In this document: in pieces, positions 24,122-36,567 of the stretch
How positions within the stretch are numbered: the stretch's first letter is position 1
How the letters are laid out: each line of letters starts with the position of its first letter
From: Anagrus nilaparvatae
Lineage: Eukaryota > Arthropoda > Insecta > Hymenoptera > Mymaridae
Assembly (NCBI GenBank): GCA_022575985.1
Contig: JAKSXM010000007.1
Coordinates: forward strand, 58,186,501-58,250,500
Length of the DNA: 64,000 nucleotides
Direction of reading: 5' to 3'
Made by a program: the position numbers and the translations under genes
The notes under the pieces: generated by a model
Told to the model about the DNA's origin: nothing
The model's database searches: none
What the model saw: only the letters and a program-made list of their open reading frames with translations

Positions 24122-24953
24122 TTAATTTTCATTAAATTTTTTAACCCTGTTAAATACAATTTTAGCATATTCATCAATATAAGTGTTGAAGTAATTGTAA
24201 AACTTCGAATATGTAGCTGGGGCTTGTTCAACATTTGTATCACATTGATGAGCACCCGTATCATCCAAAATATGTGGTACTGTGCATAAAAAGGTCAATA
24301 TTTTCTTAAAAGTTAGTACTTTTATTGTTTTACACGAGTGAGCAAACATTTATCGTAACTATCGCGTCTGATTATTTCATTTCATTGTTTATGAATAAAT
24401 TATAATTAAGCAAACAAATTTTATAAATGTATTTCCTGCTTTAAAATATAAAAAACAATTACTTTGGAGAATATCGTATTATAACAATGTTGTCTACCAG
24501 GGATATAATTATTATAATAGCAAAGTTAAAAATGGTTTACTTACCAGCTTCACATAGTCTTGACTCCGGATCACAATAGTTTGTGCAGCAATCACGGTCG
24601 ATATTGCACTAAATTTAAAATTTATATATTAATTCATACGTCAAAATTATATCTGGTAAAATGGTTCTTTGGAGAATGACAAAAGTTTTAAATGTGTCCA
24701 ATGACCCAAGTATATTTTCAAAAATCTTAATTTTTTATACAATAAAACATTGTTCAAAATTTATAGTTAATTAATTCAATTTAATCCGACGTAAACAAAA
24801 TAATTATGAACAAAGTTTTTTGTTGTTAATCCGAATACCGTCGATATAAAAATACTTAACTGGTCTATAAGTTGTAAAGCAGCCAGGTCGTTGAGCTTCT
24901 ATTCTTAAAACGATGCATGTAACGATCAGAAATAAAAATAAAATTTTCGGCAT
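24122..24953 (-). CDS. Small secreted cysteine-knot (ICK-type) peptide precursor, three exons, 104 aa
   Basis: On the minus strand: exon 1 24953-24861 (31 codons), exon 2 24608-24545, exon 3 24279-24122. All junctions are GT-AG with matching phases. Exon 1 encodes a textbook signal peptide with a Leu/Ile/Phe-rich core ending in an IEA-like cleavage site. The mature part has the inhibitor-cystine-knot order C-C-CC-C-C, with spacings of about 6, 5, 0, 3 and 6 residues between successive Cys. This knot is encoded across exons 1 and 2. Exon 3 adds a 52-residue, mostly helical tail with one more Cys. A TATA box lies 66 bp upstream of the start. ICK peptides in insects include protease inhibitors, antimicrobials and venom components; which applies is unknown. 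No database family is assigned. Confidence 0.72.
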
Positions 24954-25018
24954 TTTTGATTTACTGTTATATCTCGAGTTATACTGATTAACTAAATTTA
25001 ATTTTTTAATATCGCGTT

Positions 25019-25028
25019 CCTTTTTATA
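25019..25028 (-). promoter_or_regulatory. TATA box of the cysteine-knot peptide gene
   Basis: Reads TATAAAAAGG on the minus strand, 66 bp before the proposed ATG at 24953, a normal spacing for a short 5' UTR. TTAATCAGTATAAC follows about 30 bp downstream and could hold the initiator (TCAGT). Confidence 0.6.
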
Positions 25029-25087
25029 TGCTTTAAAAATGTAGCAATTAAATATTTTTTTGGACTATATATACGTCTGTTCTTAAT

Positions 25088-25648
25088 TAATTGCTTTTTG
25101 AAATTTTCCACGACTTTACAGACAATTCAGTTGAATAATTATATTAATGTATTTTAAAAAATAAATCAATTTAAATATGTTTTTGCTCAACGTTTCGGTA
25201 ATCACCCTTATCAAGAGCTGAAATTTATTAATTATAAAATTATATAAATATTTACCAGCGCTGATATTTACATTGTTTTACAATTATTAAAGAATTAAGG
25301 TATTTACCTATAATTAACATTAAAATAAAATTAATTTATTTATAACATTTTTAAAGATTATTGCACACTTATTTTAATTTAAACAAAAAATTAAATAAAG
25401 TTATAAATAAGTTAATTTTATTTTAATGTTAATTATAGGTAAATATCATAATTCTTAAATAATTGTAAAACATTGTAAATATGTATATAATTTTATAATT
25501 AAAAAATTTCAGCTCTTGATAAGGGTGATTACCGAAATGTTGAGCAAAAACATATTTAAAATGATTTATTTTTTAAAATACATTAATTTAATTATTCAAC
25601 TGAATTGTCTGTAAAGTCGTAGAAAATTTCAAAAAGCAATTAAATATT
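25088..25648. repeat. 560-bp foldback (MITE-like)
   Basis: AATTGCTTTTTGAAATTTTC at the left mirrors GAAAATTTCAAAAAGCAATT at the right. The arms include CGTTTCGGTAATCACCCTTA and its mirror, and extend to a short centre near 25370. No coding capacity. Confidence 0.8.
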
Positions 25649-26044
25649 CTTAATCAATAGTTTGATAGTAACAGGATAAAATATTTAATTAAAAAAAATA
25701 AACAAAAATCGTTAAAATATTTATTATAATATGAGCAATTATGTAACAATTCATAGATACCGTCAGGCACGGCCTACAGGCCCCCACAAAATTTTTTTAA
25801 AAATGCGGGCCTACAGGCCCCCATTAAGCCTGTAAATTCGATACTGGTTGCTGTCAACATTTATTTATCTCATGCGCATTTGTGGGGCACTTTATAATGT
25901 AAAACAAATAAAGTACGCATATTCTGCTAATCAAAAAGTGTAAATTCACCGAAAAATTTATCCCTAAACAGCATGCAGTTGTAAGATTTATGGATCTTTT
26001 ATTGAAATCTTTTGTTTGTTTGTTATACAAAAGCATATTATATT

Positions 26045-28288
26045 TTATTTCAAATAATTTATATTTGCTGAGTTCAAACTGGTATAATGCACTAAAATTT
26101 CACTCTCATCACAATCAGATTGATGTGGAAATTGAACTTGACAAGCTTCAACCTCCTTTAGAGCTGTTTACATATAGAAAGTTTAATGATATTACACCGG
26201 AGGACATCAATGAGATTCTGATGGGTTGTGAATGGACTTTGTATGAAAATCCTGGTTTTGATATACATCTTGCAGTCAATAACCTCAATGCTAATATTCA
26301 GACAGCTATTGATCAGCTGGCTCCCCTCCATACAATTAATCCTAAAAAAAAACAAGCAGCCTTGGATAGCCAGTTAAAGCTGCTTATTAAAAAACGTAAG
26401 GCTATTGAAAATCGCTACCTAAGAACGATAAATCCTAATCTTTTAAAAAACCTCAAGGAGCTTTCGGGTGAAGTTGAAAAGACCACTGAATATGAGCGGA
26501 ATTCCTTCTATCAGAAGCACATTAATGATGCGTTAGAAAACAAAAAAGATATTTGGCGAGAACTAAGACATCTAGGGCTACTTCCTATCCCAAAATCAGA
26601 TCTTCCTGGCTTTTACCCTGATGAAATAAACAGGTTTATAAAAATAAAAGTATCTTATTCGTCATCTGAAAATCTTAATGATAGTGAAGATTTGATAAAC
26701 AACGAACCAAGTGAAGGCTTTCAATTCACTCAAGTCTCACTTAATGATGTTATTTTAGCGGTAGACCATTTTTCATTGCAGGCGACGGGTATACCACAAA
26801 AATTAATAGCAAAATCTCTGCCTACAATTGGTCCCTATTTAGTAAAACTCTTGGCATTTTTCCTTTACTCTGGAAGAAATCATTACTTGTGGCAATAAAA
26901 AAGACCCCTATACCTTCTTCATGCTCTGATTTTAGACTAGTTGCACTGCTTTGTTTTCTATCCAAAGTCTTGGAAAAACTAGTGCATGACCAGATTACTT
27001 CATATTTTAAAAATAATAATTTACTTGACCCATTACAGACTGGATTTAAACGACACAGCAGTACAGAAACAGCACGACTTAAACTAACTGATGACAAACA
27101 ACAAGGAATGAATAAAAAACAGATTACATTATTAAAGCAATTCGACTTCAGCAAGGCGTTTGATACGATTTCACCATCAAAATTGTTGACAAAATTAATA
27201 GAGTTGGTTGACTCCAAGATGTCACTGTTGTGGATCAGATCCTACTTACAGAGTAGAAGTCTACAAGTTATATCAAAATCATCTCGTTCTGACCCACTTA
27301 ATGTTAATCTTGGGGTACCTCAGGGGTCAGTACTTGGACCCCTGCTGTTCTTTCTGTACATTAATGATGTTAAATTACATTTACCTAATAACGTACATCA
27401 CATACTTTATGCTAGCGACTTACAGGTCTACTATCACCGGATAAGATATCTGAAGCCATTGATTCATTATCGCAAACTGCTCGTAATGTCTCTGATTGAG
27501 CAAAAGACATATGCCTGCGGCTCAATCAGGGAAAGACGAAAGCAATTTACTTTGGCATTAGTACCTTTGTAAATCTTCTAAATAGATCAAATTTAACAGG
27601 AATTGACTTGGGTAATGGTATTATTACTCCTTATGTGGAAGAAGTTACAAGTCTGGGTGTGATACTTGACAGTAGACTCAACTGGGACAGTCATATTACG
27701 AACATTGAAAAAAAAGTTTATCGTGTACTTTACACTCTTCGATTTATTCGATACTGCACTACGGAGACATTACGTACGCGACTAGTACAGGCACTAATAA
27801 TTCCACACCTTGATTACTGCACAGTTATTTGTTCAAATGCATGTAGGAAGTTAAGGGAACGATTACAAAGATTGTGCAACACTGGGCTTAAATACATCTT
27901 CGATAAACGTAAACATGAGCATAATACACCTTTTAGACGTAAGTTAGGATGGTTATGTACTGATACACGTAGGCATTATTTCATGGTCATAGCCATTTAC
28001 AAAATTCTCAGATTTCATCAGCCTCCATACTTGATTGACTTTTTCAATAAGTATGTCCCAAAAGAAAATGCTCGGGGTCATTTGCGCACAAAAGAAATCA
28101 TTCTACCCAATACCAAAGAATGTGGAATTAGCACTTTTCGTTACCAAGGAGCCAAGCTCTGGAACTCGTTGCCTGCTGAAGTTAGGTTTAAACCATCTCT
28201 TGACGGATTTAAAACAGCTTTATATATAAACTTTTATATAAATACTTACTCACTTCGGATCTTCGAATACTACTTGTATATGAATTAA
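26045..28288 (+). pseudogene. Non-LTR retrotransposon ORF2 remnant (Jockey/CR1-like reverse transcriptase)
   Basis: The left part (to about 26898) is the endonuclease-RT linker type found in insect Jockey/Daphne/CR1 elements. The RT follows in a shifted frame (26889-27572) with QTGFKRHSSTETA, FDFSKAFDTI and GVPQGSVLGPLLFFLYIND. The metal-binding box reads YASD instead of YADD, so a catalytic Asp is lost. A further shift precedes 27608-28288, which covers the thumb and C-terminal region (LGVILDSRLNWDSHI, LIIPHLDYC, FRYQGAKLWNSLP). The upstream endonuclease is essentially missing (5' truncation). The copy is dead by truncation, frameshifts and active-site change. Confidence 0.88.
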
Positions 28289-28760
28289 TTATATACCACT
28301 CATATTGCAAGACTGACATTCAATTTTAATCTTTTATTTTACTTATTTACTTATTCACTACTTATTGCTATTACCTACTTATTTACTATGCTTAGGTTGT
28401 TACACGTAATACTATTATTGTTTGCATTTAATTTTATTTTATCCTTATTAACACGTGCGCAATCATTGATGACTGTGATAATGCTTATCAATCTACATAT
28501 TACTTATTTATTTCATGTTACTCATTTAATGTTACATTATTTACAAAAAATCAATATTTTATTTTACTTTGTTTTATATAATTACAAATTATTTACTAAT
28601 GTTATACTATTTATAAACAAATTATTTACTGTATCCATTTTTGTTCAATTGCAAATAATTATACAATTACAATTACAAAATTAAGTATACACATTTTCAT
28701 ACTTTACAATATAAAATTTTCTCTATTTAACTGTATAAATAATTTTTAACAATAAAATGC
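28289..28760 (+). mobile_element. Probable 3' UTR/tail of the retroelement
   Basis: AT-rich tail with irregular TTATTTACTTATTTACT-like repeats, ending near an AATAAA at about 28750. The exact 3' end and target duplication were not found. Confidence 0.4.
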
Positions 28761-29558
28761 CGCTGCTAACTAAAATAACGCCAGTTCATTCTCGTGGCGA
28801 AAACTAGGATTTAAAACTCACATTTAAAATTATATGCCTCTTAAGTCATAGGCTGACTGGCCTTATTTCGCAAGTAGCGTCGAAAAAAACTTTTTTGTTA
28901 TTTAGTATCATTACCCGCGTAGAAAGTTGGCAAATTTGTAACAAACTTTGTACAAAATTATTTACAAATTTGTCGATTGAGACACTTTAGACTTTGTAAA
29001 ATTTTTAATTAAATTGAAATATTGAAATTGGTTTTGTTCCTTTTTGACCAATTTCAATATTTCAATTTAATTAAAAATTTGAAAGGAACAAATTAAAAAT
29101 ATTATTTATAAATTTGTAAAATTTCATTTTACACTGGATTAAGTTTATACAAACTTAATCACAGCTGATTATGTTGTGTTTTTTGAAACTTGATTTAGAT
29201 AATCTCCTAAGTTATATTTGTTGACACAAAGAATTTTTTTAGTTTGTATTAACTTGCATAATAATCTCTGTATGAATTCAGTATAATTAATATCAAAATC
29301 ACAAGATCTCCCAAAATCTTGCACAAAAATATCCATAAGTTTGTCGAGACTTAGGTTTAATTTAGTGATAGACTTTTTTTTATATCTTCAACTGTAAATC
29401 GATGATACCAAGTTATCAAAAAGTTGATATTTTTAACATAGAAATTTTTAACTTTGAATTTAAGCAGTACAAAATTAATAAAACAGTTTTTTTATGCACG
29501 AAATTTCAGAGTCAACAATACTAAGTTTTTATCAAGCTCTAATCAGCTTTGTGAATCG

Positions 29559-29629
29559 AATAAACCCGGTCGGGTTTCTGGCGTCAGTTCAACAACACCG
29601 TGTATATAGAAAACACGACCGGGTTTATT
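29559..29629. repeat. Short hairpin ATAAACCCGGTCG / CGACCGGGTTTAT
   Basis: GC-rich 13-bp arms (AATAAACCCGGTCG type) around a 40-bp spacer in otherwise AT-rich DNA. Confidence 0.6.
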
Positions 29630-30311
29630 ATACATTCAGGTCACACTGAAAATTTTTTAAATTAATTGTATCAAAAGAGAAATTTTTTTTTTTTCGAAAT
29701 TCTTTTCTAGTTATTTTCCTCTCATCCATGCGCGTATAAAATAAAAAAAAATTTTCAGAAAAAACTTTTCAATTTTCCGAATTCATAAATTGAATTTTCC
29801 AGGGGTATAGAATCATCTTAATTTTAAGACGCTATTTTTTCGAACAACCTATCTCTTTCTCTCCAACTATAATCACATTAGCTCCATCTCACTTTTTCAT
29901 ATATTTGAGTACATGCGTGTATGCTACGGTATGGTTTATATGTGTATTTTCGAACAGCTGTTTTTGTATATGTAGACAGCGGAACGTGGAGATTTTCTCA
30001 AAATCATCTCTGCATAATAATTTTCCCCATTTAATTTTATAAACGTAACTTTTTTATTAATATTGTTTATTTAAAGAAAATAAGATTAGAATAAACTCCG
30101 AAATGGAAAGTCATTGTGCCGATTCTATGCGTGCAGGCGTCAACAAACCCACGTAAAAAATAAATAAAACTTAACTAACCTAATATAACTCCCGTGCTTA
30201 TTTTGATTCAAAAAAATGAGTAATTTAATTTTTTTACATTGAGTTATTTATAAATAATTTAATTTATATTTATTAATATTTTGATATTTTTTAATAAAAA
30301 AAAAAAAAACA

Positions 30312-31793
30312 AACAATTGTGTAAAAACATTATGTGTAAATATATAGTGAAGTGACTAAAAGTTGCATCTGATGTGTGTCTTCTGACAATTGCATTTATT
30401 TATTGTTATTAACAATTTAAAAAATTTGATTTATTTGCTACTTTTTGCCATTATCAAAACAAATCTCTAAATCTAGTAAAATAGCCTCAAAAGAAAATAT
30501 GCATTGATGTCAAAAAAATATTTTTAAACATAAAATCTACATATATAATGTTAATAACTAAATAAGATAAAATCTTGAAATTTTCAAAAAAGTCATCCTT
30601 TGAATTTTTTGAGAAAATTTCAAGCTTTTATCTCATTTGGTTATTAAAATATTAGAGATTTCATTTTCTTCGCTTTCTCTGTATCGGAAGGTAAAAAATG
30701 TTTTTAAAACTAAACTTTTTTCTGGTGAAATTATAAACTGAAACAGATGAAATATGAGGACTAGATTTACTTCTTGTAAGTGATCATTAGAATCATTTGA
30801 GGAGAATTTAAGCTTTTATCTGATTTGATTATTAAAATATTAGAGATTTCATTTTCTTCGCTTTCTCTGTATCGGAAGGTAAAAAATGTTTTTAAAACTA
30901 AACTTTTTTCTGGTGAAATTATAAACTGAAACAGATGAAATATGAGGACTAGATTTACTTCTTGTAAGTGATCATTAGAATCATTTGAGGAGAATTTAAG
31001 CTTTTATCTGATTTGATTATTAAAATATTAGAGATTTCATTTTCTTCGCTTTCTCTGTATCGGAAGGTAAAAAATGTTTTTAAAACTAAACTTTTTTCTG
31101 GTGAAATTATAAACTGAAACAGATGAAATATGAGGACTAGATTTACTTCTTTTAAGTCATCATTAGAATCTTTTGAGAAAATTTCAAGATTTTATCTCAT
31201 TTGGTTATTAAAATATTAGAGGTTTCATTTTCCTCGCTTTCTTTATATCGATAGGAAACAAATGTTTTTATATCGTCAACATTATTTTCTGGCAAAAATT
31301 TTAAAACGAGTAAGTAAAAAATGAGGACTAGTTTTACTTCTTAAAACCCATCAAAAAAACTGGTAGAATAGATATAATAATTTAAGAATTGGAATTTAAT
31401 AAATAATTTAAATAAAAGCTCTTAAGACAAAAAGAAGAGGGTAATATTTCACAAGGCATAAAATAGAAAAGAAACAATACATTTTATAGTTAAAAATATT
31501 TTTTTAAATTCAAATTTAAATTTTTTGACATTTACATTTTTTTATAAGGTTCAATGTATATTTTCTTCTGAGGCTATTTTACTATAGGTATTTTTGGAGA
31601 TAAAATATTTGTTTGTTTTGGTAATGGTAAAAAGTATTAATAAAACAAATTTTTCAAATTGTTTATAACAATAAATTTTTCAAACATTAAAATATCAAAA
31701 AAATGCAATATTGTCAGAAGATACAAATCAGATACAACTTTTTAGCCACTTCTCTATATTTATACAATGTTTTTACACAATTGTTTTTTTTCT
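30312..31793. repeat. Foldback nested within the 5.5-kb element
   Basis: AACAATTGTGTAAAAACATT at the left mirrors AATGTTTTTACACAATTGTT-like sequence at the right. The arms also share TCTTCTGACAAT and CTACTTTTTGCCATTAC-type blocks. The loop holds the 188-bp tandem repeats. Confidence 0.7.
30567..31345. repeat. 188-bp tandem repeat, about four copies
   Basis: The word TAGAGATTTCATTTTC starts at 30653, 30841 and 31029, with a variant (TAGAGGTTTCATTTTC) at 31217, a constant period of 188 bp. The inner copies are nearly identical; the outer ones are diverged. Confidence 0.88.
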
Positions 31794-32087
31794 TTGTTTT
31801 TTTTTTTAATTAAAATATATGAAAATATTAATAAATTAATGTACATTTTTATAATTCAATGTATAAAAATGATATTAAACATTTTTTTCTTTTTACATCT
31901 GGGCCAGTTTTACGATTTAAAATTAAAATTTAAAATGAAAAAAAATCCGTGGAAGGGGAAGCCTCGCTTTTTAAAATTTAATTATTTATTTTTTTATTAA
32001 GAATCAATTAAAATTAACTATTTAAAGAGGCCACTATCATCAAAACAAGAAAATAAAACGTATAGATATATATGCTTATGTGAAATG

Positions 32088-32876
32088 ATTGAGATTTTAA
32101 AAAAACATTTCATGAAAAAGGCCGCAAGTTCACCTGAAGATGTGTATTTTTTTGTTAGAATTAAGATATTATCCTTAAAATCTACCTATTTTAAACTTTA
32201 TGAAATTTTTAAGATCTAAAATAAAACTTAAAGCAAGTTATGCAGGTTAGTATAAAAAGTTAAGTCTGAAAAATATACATCCTATAAAGTTACTATAGGA
32301 ATTTTAAATTTTCATATCTAAAAATTAAAAATCGAGACCTACAATAAAAATAGGATGGATTAAATTTACAATTAAATTAAAGAGATATTCTCAATTCATT
32401 ATTAAATTATAATAATAAAAATACATAAAATGAAAAAAATTAAACTTTCCAGGTATAATTCTTGAAAGGGGCTATTTATATGGGCCTGGAAAGTTTAATT
32501 TTTTTTTCATTTTCTGTATTTTTATTATTATAATTAAATAATGAATAGAGAATATGTCTTTAATTAAATTGTAAATTTAACCCATCCTATTCTTATTGTA
32601 GGTCTCGATTTTTAATTTTTAGATTTGAAAATTTAAAATTTGATCCTGTAGTACCCGAATAGTACTTATTATTTATAGGAAGTATATTTTTCAGACTTAA
32701 CATTGTATACCTTTATATTTACGTGCAAAACTTGCGTTAAGTTTTATTCAAGATCTTAAAACTTCGTATTGTTTAAATTAGGTAGTTTTTGGGATAACGT
32801 CTTAATTCTAAAAAAAAAATACGCAACTTCGGGCAAACTTGCCTTTACATGAAATGTTTTTTTAAGAAGATTCAAT
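32088..32876. repeat. Foldback of about 790 bp
   Basis: AAAAAAACATTTCATGAAAA near 32098 mirrors ACATGAAATGTTTTTTTAAG near 32850. The arms meet around TTTCCAGGTATAATTCTTGAAAGGGG (32448-32470). Arms are clearly diverged, with many substitutions. Confidence 0.75.
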
Positions 32877-32900
32877 AATCCCAAAAAAAAATATTTGATA

Positions 32901-33662
32901 TAAAAAATAAAAGACTTAAAAAGTAAAAATTGCAGGGCGTCAGTTCATTTTCTCCATATAGAAAAGAAAAAATAATAAAAAAGTACTGATATCAATAAAG
33001 GAATCCAAGCATGGTGTCAGTTATGGCCGCAATAATTTGTCTATAATAGCATAAAGTTTAAAAATCTTTAAAAAATATACTTTTGACTGCAATTTAACAA
33101 GCATACATTATTTTTTAAAAATGAAAATTCGACTAGTTTGTAGTAAATAGATTTTTAATTCTTAAAAATATCAAACATTTATAATAGAAGGAAAAATATG
33201 AAAACGAGTTTACGAATATATTTGAGTTTTGGAATATAAAAAAAACTGCGCCATCGGTGAGCAAATAGAAATTCTAATATTACGCATGAAATTTTTTTAA
33301 AATCACCGATGGCGCAGTTTTTTTTATATTCCAAAACTCAAATATATTCGTAAACTCGTTTTCATATTTTTCCTTCTATTATAAATGTTTGATATTTTTA
33401 AGAATTAAAAATCTATTTACTACAAACTAGTCGAATTTTCATTTTTAAAAAATAATGTATGCTTGTTAAATTGCAGTCAAAAGTATATTTTTTAAAGATT
33501 TTTAAACTTTATGCTATTATAGACAAATTATTGCGGCCATAACTGACACCATGCTTGGATTCCTTTATTGATATCAGTACTTTTTTATTATTTTTTCTTT
33601 TCTATATGGAGAAAATGAACTGACGCCCTGCAATTTTTACTTTTTAAGTCTTTTATTTTTTA
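32901..33662. repeat. Hairpin with two apparently identical 360-bp arms
   Basis: Arms 32901-33260 and 33303-33662 read as exact reverse complements over their whole length (paired coordinates always sum to 66563), around a 42-base loop. The inner ends read GCGCCATCGGTGA and TCACCGATGGCGC. No transposase frame. The identity contrasts with the decayed arms of its neighbours. Confidence 0.85.
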
Positions 33663-34687
33663 CTTTATATTTTGGACTTTAAAATTTCAAGCAAAAAAAA
33701 ATTGCAATAACTTTTTATTAACTTTATAATAATTAGGCAGAAACTGCAAAAGCAGCTTTTTTTACTTAAAATTTCAAAGTCCAAAATATAAATTCTTAAC
33801 AAAGTTGATTAAAGTTTAGTAAAAACTTAGTATTGTTGACTTAGAAATTTTAAATTCCAATAATTTTTTATCACCTTTGTGCTAATTGTGTACAAAGTCA
33901 AAATTTGCTATATTTTTCAATAAAATTTCAAAGTTAAAAGTTTTTAACTTTTTAAAAACTTATAATCAACTTATCATTTTTTTTAAAGTACATTATAATA
34001 TTTTTAAATTTGACTTATAATTTTTTTAACCCGATAATTTTTTTTTATGTTACCAAAAATTTTACAGTTTAAACTACATTCTTTCTGTTGAATCCTAAGT
34101 TTCGACAAACTTATGGATATTTTTGTGTAAGATTTTGGGAGAACTTGTTATTTTGATATCAATTATACTGAGTTCATGCAGAAATGTCCCAAGTTAATAC
34201 AAACTTAAAAAATTCTTTGTATCTACCAATATAACTTAGGAGATTATCTATATCAAGATTCAAAAAACAACATAATCAACTGTGATTAAGTTTTTATAAA
34301 CTTAATCCTGTGTAAAATAAAATTTTAAAAAGTCTAAAGTGTCTCAATCGGCAAATTAGTAAAAAACTTTGTACAAACTTAACTTTGTACAAAGTTTGTT
34401 ACGAATTTGTCACTTTTCTACGCAGGTAAATTATTTAAGTTATCTTACGTAGCTGCAAAATAAAAAATATATACTGAAATGAAATTTATCAAAATTTTAG
34501 AACATGATGAAATAAAACCATTCAGGTTAAAACATGGTTTCCGAAAAAAAATTTTTACTAGTTTATAGTTTAAGAATCGCAAAATCTTTTTCATACATAA
34601 AAATCTATGCTGACAATTAAACAAAAAAGCTATTCCACCCTTAGGGTTTGACCTCGAGTTTGACTCACGTATCATTAAAGCAAGCAT
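33663..34687. other. Right arm of the large foldback and flank; no gene
   Basis: AT-rich DNA making up the right arm of the 5.5-kb element and a short flank. A minus-strand frame at 34445-34687 is not recognisable. Confidence 0.5.
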
Positions 34688-35319
34688 GAGCTTAATTCAT
34701 TTAGACGGTGGTTAATCAATTGGTTGAATATTAAACCAAAAGTGCAAAATTCAACCAATTTGTTAAAATTTCAACCAATTCAACCTTAATGGTAAATATA
34801 TTAAACTAAAAGTTAAAATACAAAATAAAAATTATGTAATTATAATGATTTGAGCGTCCATGTATTATAATTAGTGATTTTTAATTTGCTACTTCATTTG
34901 GCTCTGAAGCTGAGGAATGGCTACAATAAAAAAAATTATTTTATCGGGCAACAAAATTTGTTTCTTATTTTAAATTGATTATAAGTAATTATTGTTTAAA
35001 AATTTTAAAATTAAGGTGAAAAATTTCGCTATTTTTTCAAAAAATTTTCATTTCAAGGAAGCCATTCCCCCCCCCCCTCTGGATGCGTGTCTGTTCTATA
35101 AGAATAACAAAGCGATACCGTAAATTCTTTACTTATAATAACAATCTGTTTTTTTGCTTTATAACTTATTTACATAAATTTACATAATTTTGAAGATTTA
35201 TATATTTACTTTTAATCTAAATTTTATTAAATATTTTTATAAATATTTATATCTATTCTAAAAATAACTTTAAAAAAATTTTTGATTCTTTTACGTCTGG
35301 TATGGATTTAATATTTCCC

Positions 35320-36550
35320 AAGCTTGTGCACAAAATCGCGAAATTTTGTGCATAAAATAGAAAAAAACTTAGTTTTAATAAATATGGATGGGAAACCGAA
35401 ATATAGTCCTCCAGAAATCCAAGTAATACTGCAGGAAGGTATTATTAATTAAAAATATCATTTGCCGAAATAAGGGTCTAAAAGTTTTCCAATATGGCGT
35501 ATCCGAAAACCCTAAAAACACCCGAAAATAAATTTTCTGGATTAGATTTGGGTTTACAAGGTCAATGAAAACGAATTTGAGATTTAAATTTTCATAATTT
35601 AACCGTGCAAATTTATTTCGGTTTTCCAATATGGTGGACCCGGAAATTTTAAAAACACCCGAAAATCAATTTTTTGCATTAGATTTGGGTTTTCAAGATA
35701 AATAAAAACTAATTCGAGATGCAAATTTTCATATTATGACCTAGCAAATATTTTTCAGTTTTCCAATATGGTGGACCCGAAAATTTCAAAAACACCCGAA
35801 AATAAATTTTCTGCATTAGATTTGCGTTTTCAAGATCAATGAAAACGAATTTGAGATGTAAATTTTCATAATTTTACCGTGCAAATTTATTTCGGTTTTC
35901 CAATATGGTGGACTGGAAAACTTCAAATACACCCGAACATCCATTTTCGGGTCTGCCATATTAGAAAACCGAAAAATATTTGCAAGATTAAATTATAAAA
36001 ATTTGCATCTCAAATTCGTTTTTAATGACCTTAAAAACCCACATCTAATTTAGAAAATTGATTTTCGGGTGTTTTTGAAATTTTCGGATTCGCCGTATTG
36101 GAATACCGAAAAATATTTGCAAAGTTAAATTATGAAAATTTGCATCTCAAATTCGTTTTCATTGATCTTGAAAACCAAAATATAATGCAGAAAATTGATT
36201 TTCGGGTGTTTTTGAAATTTTTGGGTCCGCCATGTTGGAAAACCGAAATAAATTTGCACGTGCAAATTTTGAAAATTTACATCTCAAATTCGTTTTCATT
36301 GATCTTGAAAACCTAAATCTAATGCAGAAAATTTTTTTTCGGGTATTTTTAGAGTTTTTCGGATACGTCATATTGGAATACTTTTAGACCGTTTTTTCGG
36401 CAAATTATATTTTTAATTAAGAATACCTTCCTGAGTATTACCTGGACTTCTGGAGGACTATATTTCGGTTTCCCGTCCATTTTTATTAAAACTAAGTTTT
36501 TTTCTATTTTATGCACAAAATTTCGCGATTTTGTGCACAAGCTTGTGCAC
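35320..36550. repeat. Inner foldback with roughly 125-bp internal repeats
   Basis: AGCTTGTGCACAAAATCGCG mirrors CGCGATTTTGTGCACAAGCT. Within the arms a unit containing CCAATATGG-GGACCCG and ACACCCGAAAAT recurs roughly every 125 bp, three or four times on each arm, in opposite orientation across the centre near 35940. Peptide-like frames on it come from the repeat and are not called as genes. Confidence 0.75.
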
Positions 36551-36567
36551 AAGCTTGCACAGGATTT

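Larger units (their letters stand above)
28912..34429. repeat. Large (5.5 kb) nested foldback
   Basis: ACCCGCGTAGAAAGTTGGCA at the left end mirrors GTCACTTTTCTACGCAGGT at the right end. Terminal arms of about 450-500 bp stay recognisable inward, including CTTAGGAGATTATCTATATC and CAAAATCTTGCACAAAAATA with their mirrors. The centre is filled with further inverted and tandem repeats, listed separately. No coding region is supported inside. Confidence 0.75.

Noticed and set aside
24122..24349. Stand-alone 75-aa gene
   Set aside because: The frame beyond 24279 runs upstream of a TGCACAG acceptor; phase and composition fit better as the third exon of the cysteine-knot gene.
30567..31345. CRISPR-like array
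   Set aside because: The repeat unit is 188 bp without short spacers, and this is an animal genome.
35375..36371. Similar 60-85 codon frames reading ARLNYENL-like peptides
   Set aside because: The similarity arises from the 125-bp DNA repeats; there are no starts, splice context or composition to support coding.
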